Assembly (NCBI GenBank): GCA_035296625.1
Contig: DATHAO010000017.1
Location: 1-32,673 of the forward strand
From: DATCLS01 sp035296625
GTDB lineage: Bacteria; Actinomycetota; Acidimicrobiia; Acidimicrobiales; VFJN01
DNA length: 32,673 bases
Direction: 5' to 3'
Positions within the stretch are counted from its first letter, which is position 1. The number at the start of each line of letters is the position of its first letter. The notes beneath the pieces are model-generated. The model had not been told where the DNA came from and searched no databases. It saw nothing but the letters and a program-made list of their open reading frames with translations. This document shows positions 1 to 11,157 of this stretch, one piece after another. The translations under genes were made by a program, and so were the position numbers.

Positions 1-772
1 GGGCGCCAAGGCCGGCGACATCCTGGAGTTCGACGCCACCCACCCCGACGAGGACGAGGAGCGCGAGCTGCGCTTCCGGGTGCTCGTCAAGCAGGTGCGC
101 GTGCGGATCCTCCCCGAGCCCGACGACGCCTGGGCCGCCGAGAACTCCGAGTTCGAGACGATCGCCGGGCTGCGCGAGTCGATCCGCGAGCGCACCCTCC
201 TGGTCCGCAAGGCGCAGGCCTCGGCCCGCCTCCGGGAGGCCACCGGCGACGCGCTGGCCCGGCTCGTCGAGGAGGACATGCCCGAGGCGCTCATCAACCA
301 CGAGGTCCAGCACCGCGCGCAGGACTTCGCCATGCGCCTCCAGGCCCAGGGCCTCTCGGCGGAGCAGTGGCTGCAGATGACCGGCACCAGCTCCGAAGAC
401 TTCACGAACGAGCTGAAGGAGACGGCCGAGAAGGCCGTCCGCGTCGACCTCGGGCTCCGGGCCGTGGCGGACGCCGAACACATCGAGTGCACCGACGGCG
501 ACCTCGAGGCCGAGATCGCCGAGGTCGCCCAGCGGCTGGGCGAGACGCCGGCCCGCGTGCGCCAGGAGTTCGAGCGCGGTGGTCAGCTGGCGGCGGTACG
601 CTCCGATGTACGCAAGCGCAAGGCTCTCGACTGGCTTCTCGAGCGGGTCGAGATCGTCGACGAGCAGGGTCAGCCCATCGATCGGTCCGAGCTCGAGATC
701 ACCCCCGAGAGCGACAGTGATGCCCCCGAGGGCGACGACGTGAACGACGAGACGGAGAGCAGCACCGAGTGA
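1..772 (+). CDS. tig: Trigger factor, C-terminal part (5' end outside window)
   Basis: Ribosome-associated chaperone and peptidyl-prolyl isomerase that meets nascent chains at the tunnel exit. The open frame starts at base 2 with no start codon, so the ribosome-binding N-terminus lies upstream. The first ~30 residues look like the end of the FKBP-type PPIase domain (GAKAGDILEF, then RFRVLVKQVRVRILPEPDD, matching the family's 'VK.V..+.LPE.DD' junction). The rest is the charged, helical substrate-binding C-terminal domain, with an acidic Asp/Glu/Ser tail over the last ~25 residues. 256 residues are visible. The stop codon overlaps the clpP start as GTGA, so the two are probably translationally coupled. 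The tig-clpP-clpX order is widely conserved in bacteria. Identification rests on the domain junction, tail and context. Confidence 0.9.
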   Translation, partial: GAKAGDILEFDATHPDEDEERELRFRVLVKQVRVRILPEPDDAWAAENSEFETIAGLRESIRERTLLVRKAQASARLREATGDALARLVEEDMPEALINHEVQHRAQDFAMRLQAQGLSAEQWLQMTGTSSEDFTNELKETAEKAVRVDLGLRAVADAEHIECTDGDLEAEIAEVAQRLGETPARVRQEFERGGQLAAVRSDVRKRKALDWLLERVEIVDEQGQPIDRSELEITPESDSDAPEGDDVNDETESSTE

Positions 773-1482
773 TCGACCCCACCTCCGGGTACCGACTCAA
801 CGCCTCGGCGAGTGCCGAGCGGCGAAGCGAGATCGTCGATGAGCACGCCGACGTGATCCGCAACTACCTCGTGCCCACGGTGGTCGAGCAGACCAACCGG
901 GGCGAGCGTGCCTACGACCTCTACAGCCGTCTGCTCAAGGAGAACATCATCTTCCTGGGCACGCCGATCGACGACACGGTCGCCAACCTGATCTGCGCCC
1001 AGCTGCTGCACCTCGAGTCGGACAACCCCGACAAGGACATCAACATCTACATCAACAGCCCCGGTGGCGACATCACCGCGCTGTTCGCGATCTACGACAC
1101 GATGAGCTTCGTGAAGCCCGCCCTGAGCACGATCTGCTTCGGTCAGGCCGCCTCGGCCGCTGCCGTGCTCCTGGCCGCGGGCACGCCGGGCAAGCGCCTG
1201 GCACTGCCGCACGCCCGTGTGCTCCTGCACCAGCCCTGGGGCCAGGCGGGCGGGCAGGCAACCGACGTGGAGCTGGCCGCCCGGGAGATCCTGCGGATGC
1301 GCACGATGCTCGACGAGCTCCTGGCGCGCCACACCGGCCAGGACGTCGAGAAGATCCACCGCGACACCGACCGCGACTTCGTGATGGGCGCCGACGAGGC
1401 CAAGGAGTACGGGATCATCGACGAGGTGATCTCGTCGCGCCAGTCAGCCGACGTGAGCGGGCCCATCACGAGGGCCAGCTAG
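769..1482 (+). CDS. clpP: ATP-dependent Clp protease proteolytic subunit
   Basis: Serine peptidase that forms the barrel of the ClpXP or ClpCP protease. The triad is visible: Ser129 in GQAAS, His154 in LLHQP and Asp203 in the TDRDF segment. The oxyanion-loop motif INSPGGDI is at 95-102. The 237-residue protein is somewhat longer than usual because 28-35 residues precede the canonical start region (LVPTVVEQTNRGERAYDLYSRLL, from residue 34). These may be a propeptide removed on assembly. GTG 769 is chosen because it gives a 4-bp GTGA overlap with tig and has GGAGAG (754-759) 9 nt upstream. In-frame GTG 853 would give the usual length and is a real competitor. Most actinobacteria have two clpP genes here; only one is present, with clpX 21 bases downstream. 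Confidence 0.96.
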   Translation: MIDPTSGYRLNASASAERRSEIVDEHADVIRNYLVPTVVEQTNRGERAYDLYSRLLKENIIFLGTPIDDTVANLICAQLLHLESDNPDKDINIYINSPGGDITALFAIYDTMSFVKPALSTICFGQAASAAAVLLAAGTPGKRLALPHARVLLHQPWGQAGGQATDVELAAREILRMRTMLDELLARHTGQDVEKIHRDTDRDFVMGADEAKEYGIIDEVISSRQSADVSGPITRAS

Positions 1483-1503
1483 GACGCAGGGGGACCAACC
1501 GAC

Positions 1504-2778
<1,275 letters not shown>

Positions 2779-2789
2779 AGACGAGCGTC

Positions 2790-2815
2790 GGGTCCCGCTC
2801 GCCGCGGCGGGACCC
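2790..2815 (+). terminator. GC-rich hairpin between clpX and folC
   Basis: GGGTCCCGC (2790-2798) is perfectly complementary to GCGGGACCC (2807-2815): a 9-bp stem with an 8-nt loop, 11 nt after the clpX stop. There is no T-run after it, as is usual in very GC-rich genomes. It probably terminates or attenuates the tig-clpP-clpX transcript or protects its 3' end. Confidence 0.55.
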
Positions 2816-2828
2816 CGGCACCACTCCC

Positions 2829-4148
2829 GTGGACAACGAAAAGGCCTTCGCGTACCTCGAGGATCACGTCAACCTCGAGAAGGTGACCGGCATCGCCGCC
2901 GGCAGCGTCGGCCTGTCCCTCGACCGGATGCGCCGCATCGTCGACGTGCTCGGCGAACCGCAGCGCGACTACCCGGTCATCCACCTGACGGGCACGAACG
3001 GCAAGGGCTCGACCGCCCGCATGATCACGGCGCTGCTCGGCGCCCACCAGCTCGCCGTCGGCACCTACACGAGCCCCCACCTCGAGCACGTCACCGAGAG
3101 GATCTCGCGCAACCTCGAGCCGATCCCCGTCGACGAGCTGGGCCGGGTGCTCGACGAGCTGTCGTCGCTCGAGCCGCTGATGGGCGAGCGCCCGAGTTAC
3201 TTCGATCTGCTCACCGCCGCGGCCTTCAGCTGGTTCAGCCAGGAGGCCGTCGACGTCGCCGTCGTCGAGGTCGGCCTGCTCGGGCGCTACGACGCCACCA
3301 ACGTGGCCGACGGCGAGGTCGCCGTCGTGACGAACGTCGGCAAGGACCACACCGACGGCGTCGGCGACTGGCGGGCCAAGGTCGCCGGCGAGAAGGCCGG
3401 CATCGTCAAGCCGGGCAGCCACCTCGTGCTCGGCGAGACCGACCCGGCGCTCCGGCAAATCTTCGAGGCCGAGGGGCCGGGGACGGTATGGGTCCGCGAC
3501 GACGACTTCGGGGTGATCGCCGACCGCATCGCCGTCGGCGGGCACCTGATCGACGTGCGCTTCCCCCATGGTGTGCTCGACGCGGTGCTCGTGCCCGTGC
3601 ACGGCGCCCACCAGATGGACAACGCGGCGCTCGCCGTGGCGGCCGTGGAGGCGTTCTTCGGGCGGGCGCTCGACCCCGAGGTCGTGGCCGAGGCGTTCGC
3701 CGGCCTGAGCCTGCCCGGGCGGTTCGAGGTGCTGCACCGGGGCCCGCTGTTCATCCTCGACGGAGCGCACAACGCCGATGGCGCCCGGGCCGTGGCCAAC
3801 ACCCTTGCCGACGAGTTCGAGGTGTCCGGCCGGCGCCGCTGGGTGCTCGGCACGCTCGCCGGGCGCGACGTCGACGAGTTGCTCGACGCGTTCGGCATCC
3901 GGCCCGGCGACCGGGTGATCACGTGCACGCCGCCGTCGCCCCGGGCGCTGCCCGCCGCCGACCTGGCCGCCGCCGTGGCCGCCCGGGGCGTGTCCGTCGA
4001 GGAGCAGCCCGACGTGGCCGACGCCGTCGAGGTCGCCTGGAGGCTGGCCGAGGGGGCCGGCGAGGGCGACCTGCTCATGGTGACCGGCTCCCTCTACACC
4101 GTCGGCGCCGCCCGCACCGCCGCCCGGCGCCTCGGCCTGCTCGGCTAG
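2829..4148 (+). CDS. folC: Bifunctional folylpolyglutamate synthase/dihydrofolate synthase
   Basis: Mur-ligase-family enzyme that adds L-glutamate to dihydropteroate and to folates using ATP, in the cytosol. 439 residues from GTG 2829, the normal length. The P-loop GTNGKGS is at 55-61, TSPHL at 81-85 and VEVGLLGRYDATN at 146-158 (usual form LEVGLGGRLDATN). The family's carbamylated lysine is probably Lys189 in AGEKAGIVK. The C-terminal domain has the ILDGAHN signature. The frame stays open upstream into clpX, but that part is a shadow; GTG 2829 starts at the family's normal N-terminus (DNEKAFAYLEDHVNLE). Only a weak ribosome-binding site is visible. In many actinobacteria valS lies between clpX and folC; here it is absent from the locus. 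Confidence 0.95.
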   Translation: MDNEKAFAYLEDHVNLEKVTGIAAGSVGLSLDRMRRIVDVLGEPQRDYPVIHLTGTNGKGSTARMITALLGAHQLAVGTYTSPHLEHVTERISRNLEPIPVDELGRVLDELSSLEPLMGERPSYFDLLTAAAFSWFSQEAVDVAVVEVGLLGRYDATNVADGEVAVVTNVGKDHTDGVGDWRAKVAGEKAGIVKPGSHLVLGETDPALRQIFEAEGPGTVWVRDDDFGVIADRIAVGGHLIDVRFPHGVLDAVLVPVHGAHQMDNAALAVAAVEAFFGRALDPEVVAEAFAGLSLPGRFEVLHRGPLFILDGAHNADGARAVANTLADEFEVSGRRRWVLGTLAGRDVDELLDAFGIRPGDRVITCTPPSPRALPAADLAAAVAARGVSVEEQPDVADAVEVAWRLAEGAGEGDLLMVTGSLYTVGAARTAARRLGLLG

Positions 4149-4207
4149 CCGCGCCGCCACCCGTCGCACCGCCACCCGCCTCCTGCCTGATGCCGTCATG
4201 GGGGATC

Positions 4208-4251
4208 AACGGGCGTCATCGGGCCTGGATCCGGGACGGATGACGCCGGTT
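4208..4251. repeat. 44-bp imperfect inverted repeat downstream of folC (possible terminator)
   Basis: Symmetrical about the GGATCC at 4227-4232. Perfect outer arms GGCGTCATC (4212-4220) and GATGACGCC (4239-4247) are extended by AAC/GTT at the ends and by partly paired inner bases. In all 18 of 22 positions pair. It starts 60 nt after the folC stop. In RNA it would form a long stem-loop, consistent with a folC terminator; an operator or a decayed mobile-element end cannot be excluded. Confidence 0.55.
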
Positions 4252-4434
4252 CGGGGGCGACGGGGTCGGCGGAGGCGACGCGGCCGACGCCCCGTGGCTG
4301 ACGGACGGCGAGGGCGGCGAGTCGACGCGGTCCTACGGCCCTGCCGGCCCTGACGGCGCCGTCGGCGGCCGCTGGCCCAGCGTGGCGGGTCGTACGGGGC
4401 CTGACCGCCGAGCCGGCCCACGCACGGTGGCGAC

Positions 4435-4440
4435 TAACCT
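4435..4440 (+). promoter_or_regulatory. Probable -10 box of ndk
   Basis: TAACCT ends 9 nt before the ndk GTG, so transcription should begin at or within a few bases of the start codon. No Shine-Dalgarno site is present, which fits a leaderless mRNA. No clear -35 box is seen. Confidence 0.5.
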
Positions 4441-4449
4441 CGACCCCTT

Positions 4450-4863
4450 GTGAAGAACCGCACCTTCGTGATGTGCAAGCCCGACGCCGTCGAGCGCGGG
4501 CTGGTGGGAGAGATCGTCGGCCGCCTCGAGCGCAAGGGGTTCGTCCTGCGGGCCGCCGAGTTGCGGTCGGTCCCCCGCGAGCTGGCCGAGGCCCACTACG
4601 ACGAGCACCGGTCGAAGCCGTTTTTCGGCGAGCTCGTCGACTTCCTGATCCGCTCGCCCGTCTTCACCATGATCGTCGAGGGCCGCGACGAGAATGCGTA
4701 CGCCCTGGTCCGCAAGATGGTCGGCGCCACCAAGGTCGACGACGCCGAGCCCGGCACGATCCGCGGCGACTACGCGGCCGTGACCACCGAGAACCTCGTC
4801 CACGCCAGCGACGGCCACGACTCAGCCGCCCGCGAGATCGCCCTCTGGTTCCCGGGAGCCTGA
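4450..4863 (+). CDS. ndk: Nucleoside diphosphate kinase
   Basis: Transfers the gamma-phosphate of ATP to nucleoside diphosphates through a phosphohistidine intermediate, balancing NTP and dNTP pools. The 137-residue length is typical. The start RTFVMCKPDAVERGLVGEI matches the family, and the catalytic histidine is His118 in NLVHASD (the commonest form is N.xHGSD; Ala for Gly also occurs). The GTG start is chosen because the protein then begins at the family's usual N-terminus and because of the -10-like TAACCT just upstream. In actinobacteria such as Streptomyces ndk lies next to mreB; here they are separated by about 9.9 kb of regulators and small genes. Confidence 0.97.
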   Translation: MKNRTFVMCKPDAVERGLVGEIVGRLERKGFVLRAAELRSVPRELAEAHYDEHRSKPFFGELVDFLIRSPVFTMIVEGRDENAYALVRKMVGATKVDDAEPGTIRGDYAAVTTENLVHASDGHDSAAREIALWFPGA

Positions 4864-4877
4864 GGCCTTCGACGCCG

Positions 4878-4891
4878 GCGCGGCGCCGCGC
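4878..4891. terminator. Palindromic GC hairpin after ndk
   Basis: GCGCGGCGCCGCGC is a perfect 14-bp palindrome 15 nt after the ndk stop. It could fold as a short terminator-like hairpin. In such GC-rich sequence a chance palindrome of this length is not rare, so support is modest. Confidence 0.3.
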
Positions 4892-4937
4892 TCCTGCCAC
4901 CGCTCGCTTGCGCGTGGCTACCACCGACGGCGGCACC

Positions 4938-7661
4938 ATGGTCGACATGGCGACGGAGCCGATCGTCGGGCGGGACGCAGAGGTGGCGCGCCTGCGGGGC
5001 GCCCTAGACGGCGTACGCGCCGGGCGGCCGGCGGTCGCCCTCGTCGTCGGTGACGCCGGAATGGGCAAGACGACTTTGCTCGGCACCCTGCTCCGCTGTG
5101 AGGACGCCGTCGTGGTCACGGCGAGCGGTGACGAGGCCGAGGTCGACCTCGACTACGGGATCCTCGATCAGCTGCGCCGGGGCCTGCCCGTCGACGCCGC
5201 CACCCGGGCCTCGCTCGAGCCGGCGCCGGGCTCCGACCCGCGCCGGGTGGGCGGGGCCCTGCTGCGCCTCATCGACGAGGTCCAGTTCGACGGCCCGCTC
5301 GTGGTGCTCGTCGACGACGCCCAGTGGGCCGACCGGGCGTCGCTCGACGCCCTGACGTTCGGCGCCCGGCGCCTGCGGGCGGCCGACACCGTGCTGCTGG
5401 CCGTCGCCTGCCGGCGGGACGGGCTCGACGCGCTGCCGCCCGGCCTGATCCGCCTGGCCGGCGAGTCCGACCTCCACGTCGACCTGGGCGCGCTCGACCG
5501 CGCGGCGATCGGCCAGCTGGCCCGCTGGCGCTACGCGCGGTCGTTGCCCGGCGCCGCCATCGAGCGCCTACGCGCCCACACCGGCGGCAACCCGCTGCAC
5601 ACACGAACGCTGCTCGACGACCTGCCGGCCGAGAGCCTCGCGCGCGCCGGCGACCTCCCGGCCCCGCGGTCCTACGCCGGCCTCGTGCTCTCGCGGCTGG
5701 CCGCCTGCGGCGACGGCGCCCAGCGGTTGCTCACCACGCTCGCCGTCATCGGGGCCCGGGCCCCGCTGTCCGAGGTCGCCGCGGCCGCCGGCGTCGACGA
5801 GCCGCTGGCCCCCGCCGAGGAGCTGACCCGCCGCGGGCTGGCCGAGATCGCCGAGTCCGCCACCGGCTGGGTGCTCGCCTTCCCGCACGGCCTCGTGCAG
5901 GCCAGCGTCGCCGCCGACCTGTCGCCATCGCGCCGGGCCGCGCTCCACGCCGCCGCCGCCCGGGTCACCCGGGGCGACGAGGCGCTGCGCCACCGGCTCG
6001 CGGCTGCGCCAGGTCCCGACGCCGGCCTCGTGGCCGACGCCCGGGCAGTGGCCGACCGCCGGGCGGCCGAGGGTTCTCCCGCCGCCGCCGCCCGCCTGCT
6101 TCTCGACGCCGCCCCGCTGGCCGGCACGCCCGCCGAGCGCGAGCGGATCGTGGCCGACGCCGCCATGCACCTGGCCACGGCCGGCCAACCCCTCGGCGGG
6201 CTCGTCGAGGAGATCGCCGGGTTCCGCGACAGTGCCCCCCGCAGCTACGTGCTCGGGCGCCTCGCCATGACCAACGGCTCTCTCCGGGACGCCGAGTACC
6301 TGCTCACCCGGGCGTGGGAGCAGGCGCGCAGTGAGCCCCGTGCCGCCGCTCTCGCCGCGCCGGCGGCCGACCTGCTCGCCATCCTCGCCCTGCACCAGCG
6401 CCGCCCCGCCGAAACCTCGGCCTGGGCCCGCCGGGCGCTCGACGCCGGCGGCGAGTCGACCACGTCGGCCACGCTGCTGTGCCACGGCCTCGCCCTCGAG
6501 GGTGGGTTCGGCGCCGCCGAGGCCGAGATGACGGCCCTGCTCGCCGAGGACGCCCGGCCGGCGGTGGCGCTCGACGCCCGCCTCGGGCGCGGCATGGTGC
6601 GGGTGTGGGCGAACGACCTCGAGGGTGCCCGCGACGATCTCGAGCAGGTGGCGGCCCTGATCGAGGCGCGCGGCTCGTTCCTCGCGGACGCCGACGCCCG
6701 AGCCTTCCTGGCGGAGACCGACTTCCGGGCCGGGCGCTGGGCCGACGCGCTGGATCGGGCCGAGGCGGCGGCCTCGCTCGTCGACGACGCCGGCGAGGTC
6801 TGGCTCGTGGCCCTGCCCCATGGCGTGGCCGCCTCCGTGAACGCGGCGCTGGGACGGCTCGACGAGGCCCGAGCCCACGCCGACGCGGCCCGCTCGGCGG
6901 CGGAGGCGACGGGACTCGTGCCCGCCCGCCTGTGGGCCGAGCACGCCCGGCTCCGTATCGCCGCGGCGGCGGGCGACCACGCGGAGGTCGCCGCCGCGGG
7001 TGACGCCATGGTGGCGGAGGAGTGGTTCGGCGTGCCCGAGGGCGTGCACCATTGGCAGGCCACCTACGTCGAGGCGCTCGTGGCCCAGGGACGGGTCGGC
7101 GACGCCGCGGCGGCCGCCGGGCGGCTGGCGGACGAGGCGGCGCGCGCACCCGGCGACCTCTCGGTGGCGGCCGAGTCCGCTCGGGCCAGCGGGCTGGTCG
7201 CGGCCGCCCGGGGCGACCACCAGGCCGCGGACGCCGCGTTCGCCGCCGGCCTGGCGCTCGACCCCGTGGCGAGCCGGCCCTTCGAGCGGGCCCGCCTCGA
7301 GCTCGCTGCCGGCGCCCACAACCGCCGGCTGGGCCGCCGCCGGGCGGCCGCCGAGCTGCTGGCCAGGGCCGGCGACCGCCTGGGCGACCTGGGCGCAAGC
7401 CCGTGGCTCGAGTGGTGCCGGCGCGAGATCGAGCGCTGCGGCCTACGCCCCCGCCAGCGCTCGGCCGCACCCGACATCGAACTGACCGCCCAGGAGCGCC
7501 TCGTGGCGCGCCTCGTCGCCACCGGCCTCACGAACCGCGAGGTGGCCGCCGAGCTGGTCATCAGCGCGAAGACGGTCGAGCACCACCTGAGCCGGGTGTA
7601 CGCCAAGCTCGGCCTGCGCTCGCGCACCGAGCTCGCAGCCCACCTGGCCGGCGTCGCCTGA
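4938..7661 (+). CDS. LAL-type LuxR-family transcriptional regulator (first of three)
   Basis: Large ATP-binding regulator: an N-terminal AAA/STAND ATPase, a long helical region and a C-terminal LuxR helix-turn-helix. Walker A is GDAGMGKT (38-45) and Walker B is VVLVDDAQW (122-130), followed by the HTGGNPL motif usual in STAND ATPases. The alanine-rich segment from about 380 to 840 looks like TPR-type helical repeats. The DNA-binding domain is 848-907 (ELTAQERLVARL ... TNREVAAELVISAKTVEHHLSRVYAKLGLRSRTEL). Length is 907 residues from ATG 4938; ATG 4947 is equally possible. Longer frames reaching back into ndk are shadows. Ligand and targets are unknown. It closely resembles the regulator at 11158-13977 (shared DLDYG..DQL, PAPRSYA.LVL.RLAAC and the whole HTH), so the two are paralogues. 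Confidence 0.9.
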   Translation: MVDMATEPIVGRDAEVARLRGALDGVRAGRPAVALVVGDAGMGKTTLLGTLLRCEDAVVVTASGDEAEVDLDYGILDQLRRGLPVDAATRASLEPAPGSDPRRVGGALLRLIDEVQFDGPLVVLVDDAQWADRASLDALTFGARRLRAADTVLLAVACRRDGLDALPPGLIRLAGESDLHVDLGALDRAAIGQLARWRYARSLPGAAIERLRAHTGGNPLHTRTLLDDLPAESLARAGDLPAPRSYAGLVLSRLAACGDGAQRLLTTLAVIGARAPLSEVAAAAGVDEPLAPAEELTRRGLAEIAESATGWVLAFPHGLVQASVAADLSPSRRAALHAAAARVTRGDEALRHRLAAAPGPDAGLVADARAVADRRAAEGSPAAAARLLLDAAPLAGTPAERERIVADAAMHLATAGQPLGGLVEEIAGFRDSAPRSYVLGRLAMTNGSLRDAEYLLTRAWEQARSEPRAAALAAPAADLLAILALHQRRPAETSAWARRALDAGGESTTSATLLCHGLALEGGFGAAEAEMTALLAEDARPAVALDARLGRGMVRVWANDLEGARDDLEQVAALIEARGSFLADADARAFLAETDFRAGRWADALDRAEAAASLVDDAGEVWLVALPHGVAASVNAALGRLDEARAHADAARSAAEATGLVPARLWAEHARLRIAAAAGDHAEVAAAGDAMVAEEWFGVPEGVHHWQATYVEALVAQGRVGDAAAAAGRLADEAARAPGDLSVAAESARASGLVAAARGDHQAADAAFAAGLALDPVASRPFERARLELAAGAHNRRLGRRRAAAELLARAGDRLGDLGASPWLEWCRREIERCGLRPRQRSAAPDIELTAQERLVARLVATGLTNREVAAELVISAKTVEHHLSRVYAKLGLRSRTELAAHLAGVA

Positions 7662-7699
7662 CTCGCTTCGAGCGTTCGCCCGGGCGCGAGCGCAGATGG

Positions 7700-7718
7700 G
7701 CCTAGGACATACCTAGGC
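7700..7718. promoter_or_regulatory. Inverted repeat GCCTAGG-N5-CCTAGGC (candidate operator)
   Basis: Perfect 7-bp arms at 7700-7706 and 7712-7718 around ACATA, 39 nt after the first LuxR gene's stop. The AT-containing core (CTAG in each arm) stands out from its GC-rich surroundings. The geometry, a 19-bp dyad, suits a dimeric DNA-binding protein, possibly one of the flanking LuxR proteins. A short terminator is the alternative. Confidence 0.4.
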
Positions 7719-7773
7719 GCTGGGCGCGCATGACTAGTCCGGCTCCCGCCCGAGGAACACGCCGGACGACCGA

Positions 7774-7801
7774 TGTGACGGGCCGCCGGCGCGAGCACGC
7801 T
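7774..7801 (+). promoter_or_regulatory. Candidate leaderless promoter for small ORF 7808-8134
   Basis: -10-like CACGCT (7796-7801) lies 6 nt before ATG 7808, with TGTGAC (7774-7779) 16 nt upstream as a possible -35. The stretch CACGCTGCTCACATG is nearly the same as the iron permease promoter and start (TACGCTGCACACATG). Confidence 0.4.
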
Positions 7802-7807
7802 GCTCAC

Positions 7808-8134
7808 ATGCTCCTCAACCACCTCGAACTCATCAGCCCCCTCGTCGACGACCGCCGCCAGCAGCTCCGCCACCCCGCCGGTCACGGGCGCCTCGGCCGC
7901 CTGCTGCACGCCCGGACCCCGGCCCGAGCGCCGAGGCCCGGCGTCGCGGCCTCGAACACGATCCACCCGGCGACGCCGGCCGGCCCGACGCCCGCCGTCC
8001 GCAGCCGCCGCCCGGTCACCTCGGGTGCCGGCGTCGGCACCGGCGGCCGGCCCGGCTCGCCGGGTCCGCGGGTCCCGGCGGCGTCGCCCCGCCACGGCGG
8101 CGACCAGTCCCACCCGAGCCGGGCGGCGGCCTGA
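7808..8134 (+). CDS. Small hypothetical protein between two LuxR regulators
   Basis: 108 residues, no family recognised. The first ~35 residues are charged and probably helical (start MLLNHLELISPLVDDRRQQL, then an Arg/His/Gly-rich stretch). The remainder is a low-complexity, probably disordered Pro/Arg/Gly/Ala tail. Almost every third codon position is G or C, as in the confirmed genes, which supports real coding. An ATG at 7730 is in frame, but ATG 7808 is preferred because of the -10-like CACGCT exactly 6 nt upstream. No transmembrane segment or signal peptide is seen. Its place between two LuxR regulators suggests a link to them, but this is inference. It could still be a chance open frame. 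Confidence 0.45.
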   Translation: MLLNHLELISPLVDDRRQQLRHPAGHGRLGRLLHARTPARAPRPGVAASNTIHPATPAGPTPAVRSRRPVTSGAGVGTGGRPGSPGPRVPAASPRHGGDQSHPSRAAA

Positions 8135-8178
8135 CCGCCACGGGCCGGAACTCCCGTGAGGACGGGCGGTCCCGGCCC

Positions 8179-8184
8179 TACGCT
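8179..8184 (+). promoter_or_regulatory. Probable -10 box of second LuxR regulator
   Basis: TACGCT ends 6 nt before ATG 8191, the same spacing as at 7796-7801 and 20442-20447. This predicts initiation at the A of ATG (leaderless mRNA). GTGAGG about 17 nt upstream is a weak -35 candidate. Confidence 0.5.
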
Positions 8185-8190
8185 GCGGAG

Positions 8191-11085
<2,895 letters not shown>

Positions 11086-11157
11086 CGGCCCGCCGGGCGT
11101 CTCTCCTGGTCACAGCGCCGCACGGCCCCGTTAGCCGCTGGTGACCGGCGGCCACCG

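Larger units (their letters stand above)
4149..4449. other. Gene-free stretch between folC and ndk
   Basis: 301 bases without a credible gene. It holds the 44-bp imperfect dyad (4208-4251), a 12-bp palindrome GACGGCGCCGTC (4352-4363) and the probable ndk promoter (4435-4440). ORFs that cross it lack family features. Confidence 0.6.

Noticed and set aside
3488..4243. Alternative + strand ORF over the 3' part of folC
   Set aside because: Arg/Ala/Pro-rich shadow in another frame of a confirmed gene.
4352..4363. 12-bp palindrome GACGGCGCCGTC before ndk
   Set aside because: Low-complexity GC sequence with no link to a promoter element, so too weak to call an operator.
4473..4937. In-frame upstream extension of the first LuxR gene into ndk
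   Set aside because: It is the +2 shadow of ndk; the ATPase domain begins just after ATG 4938.
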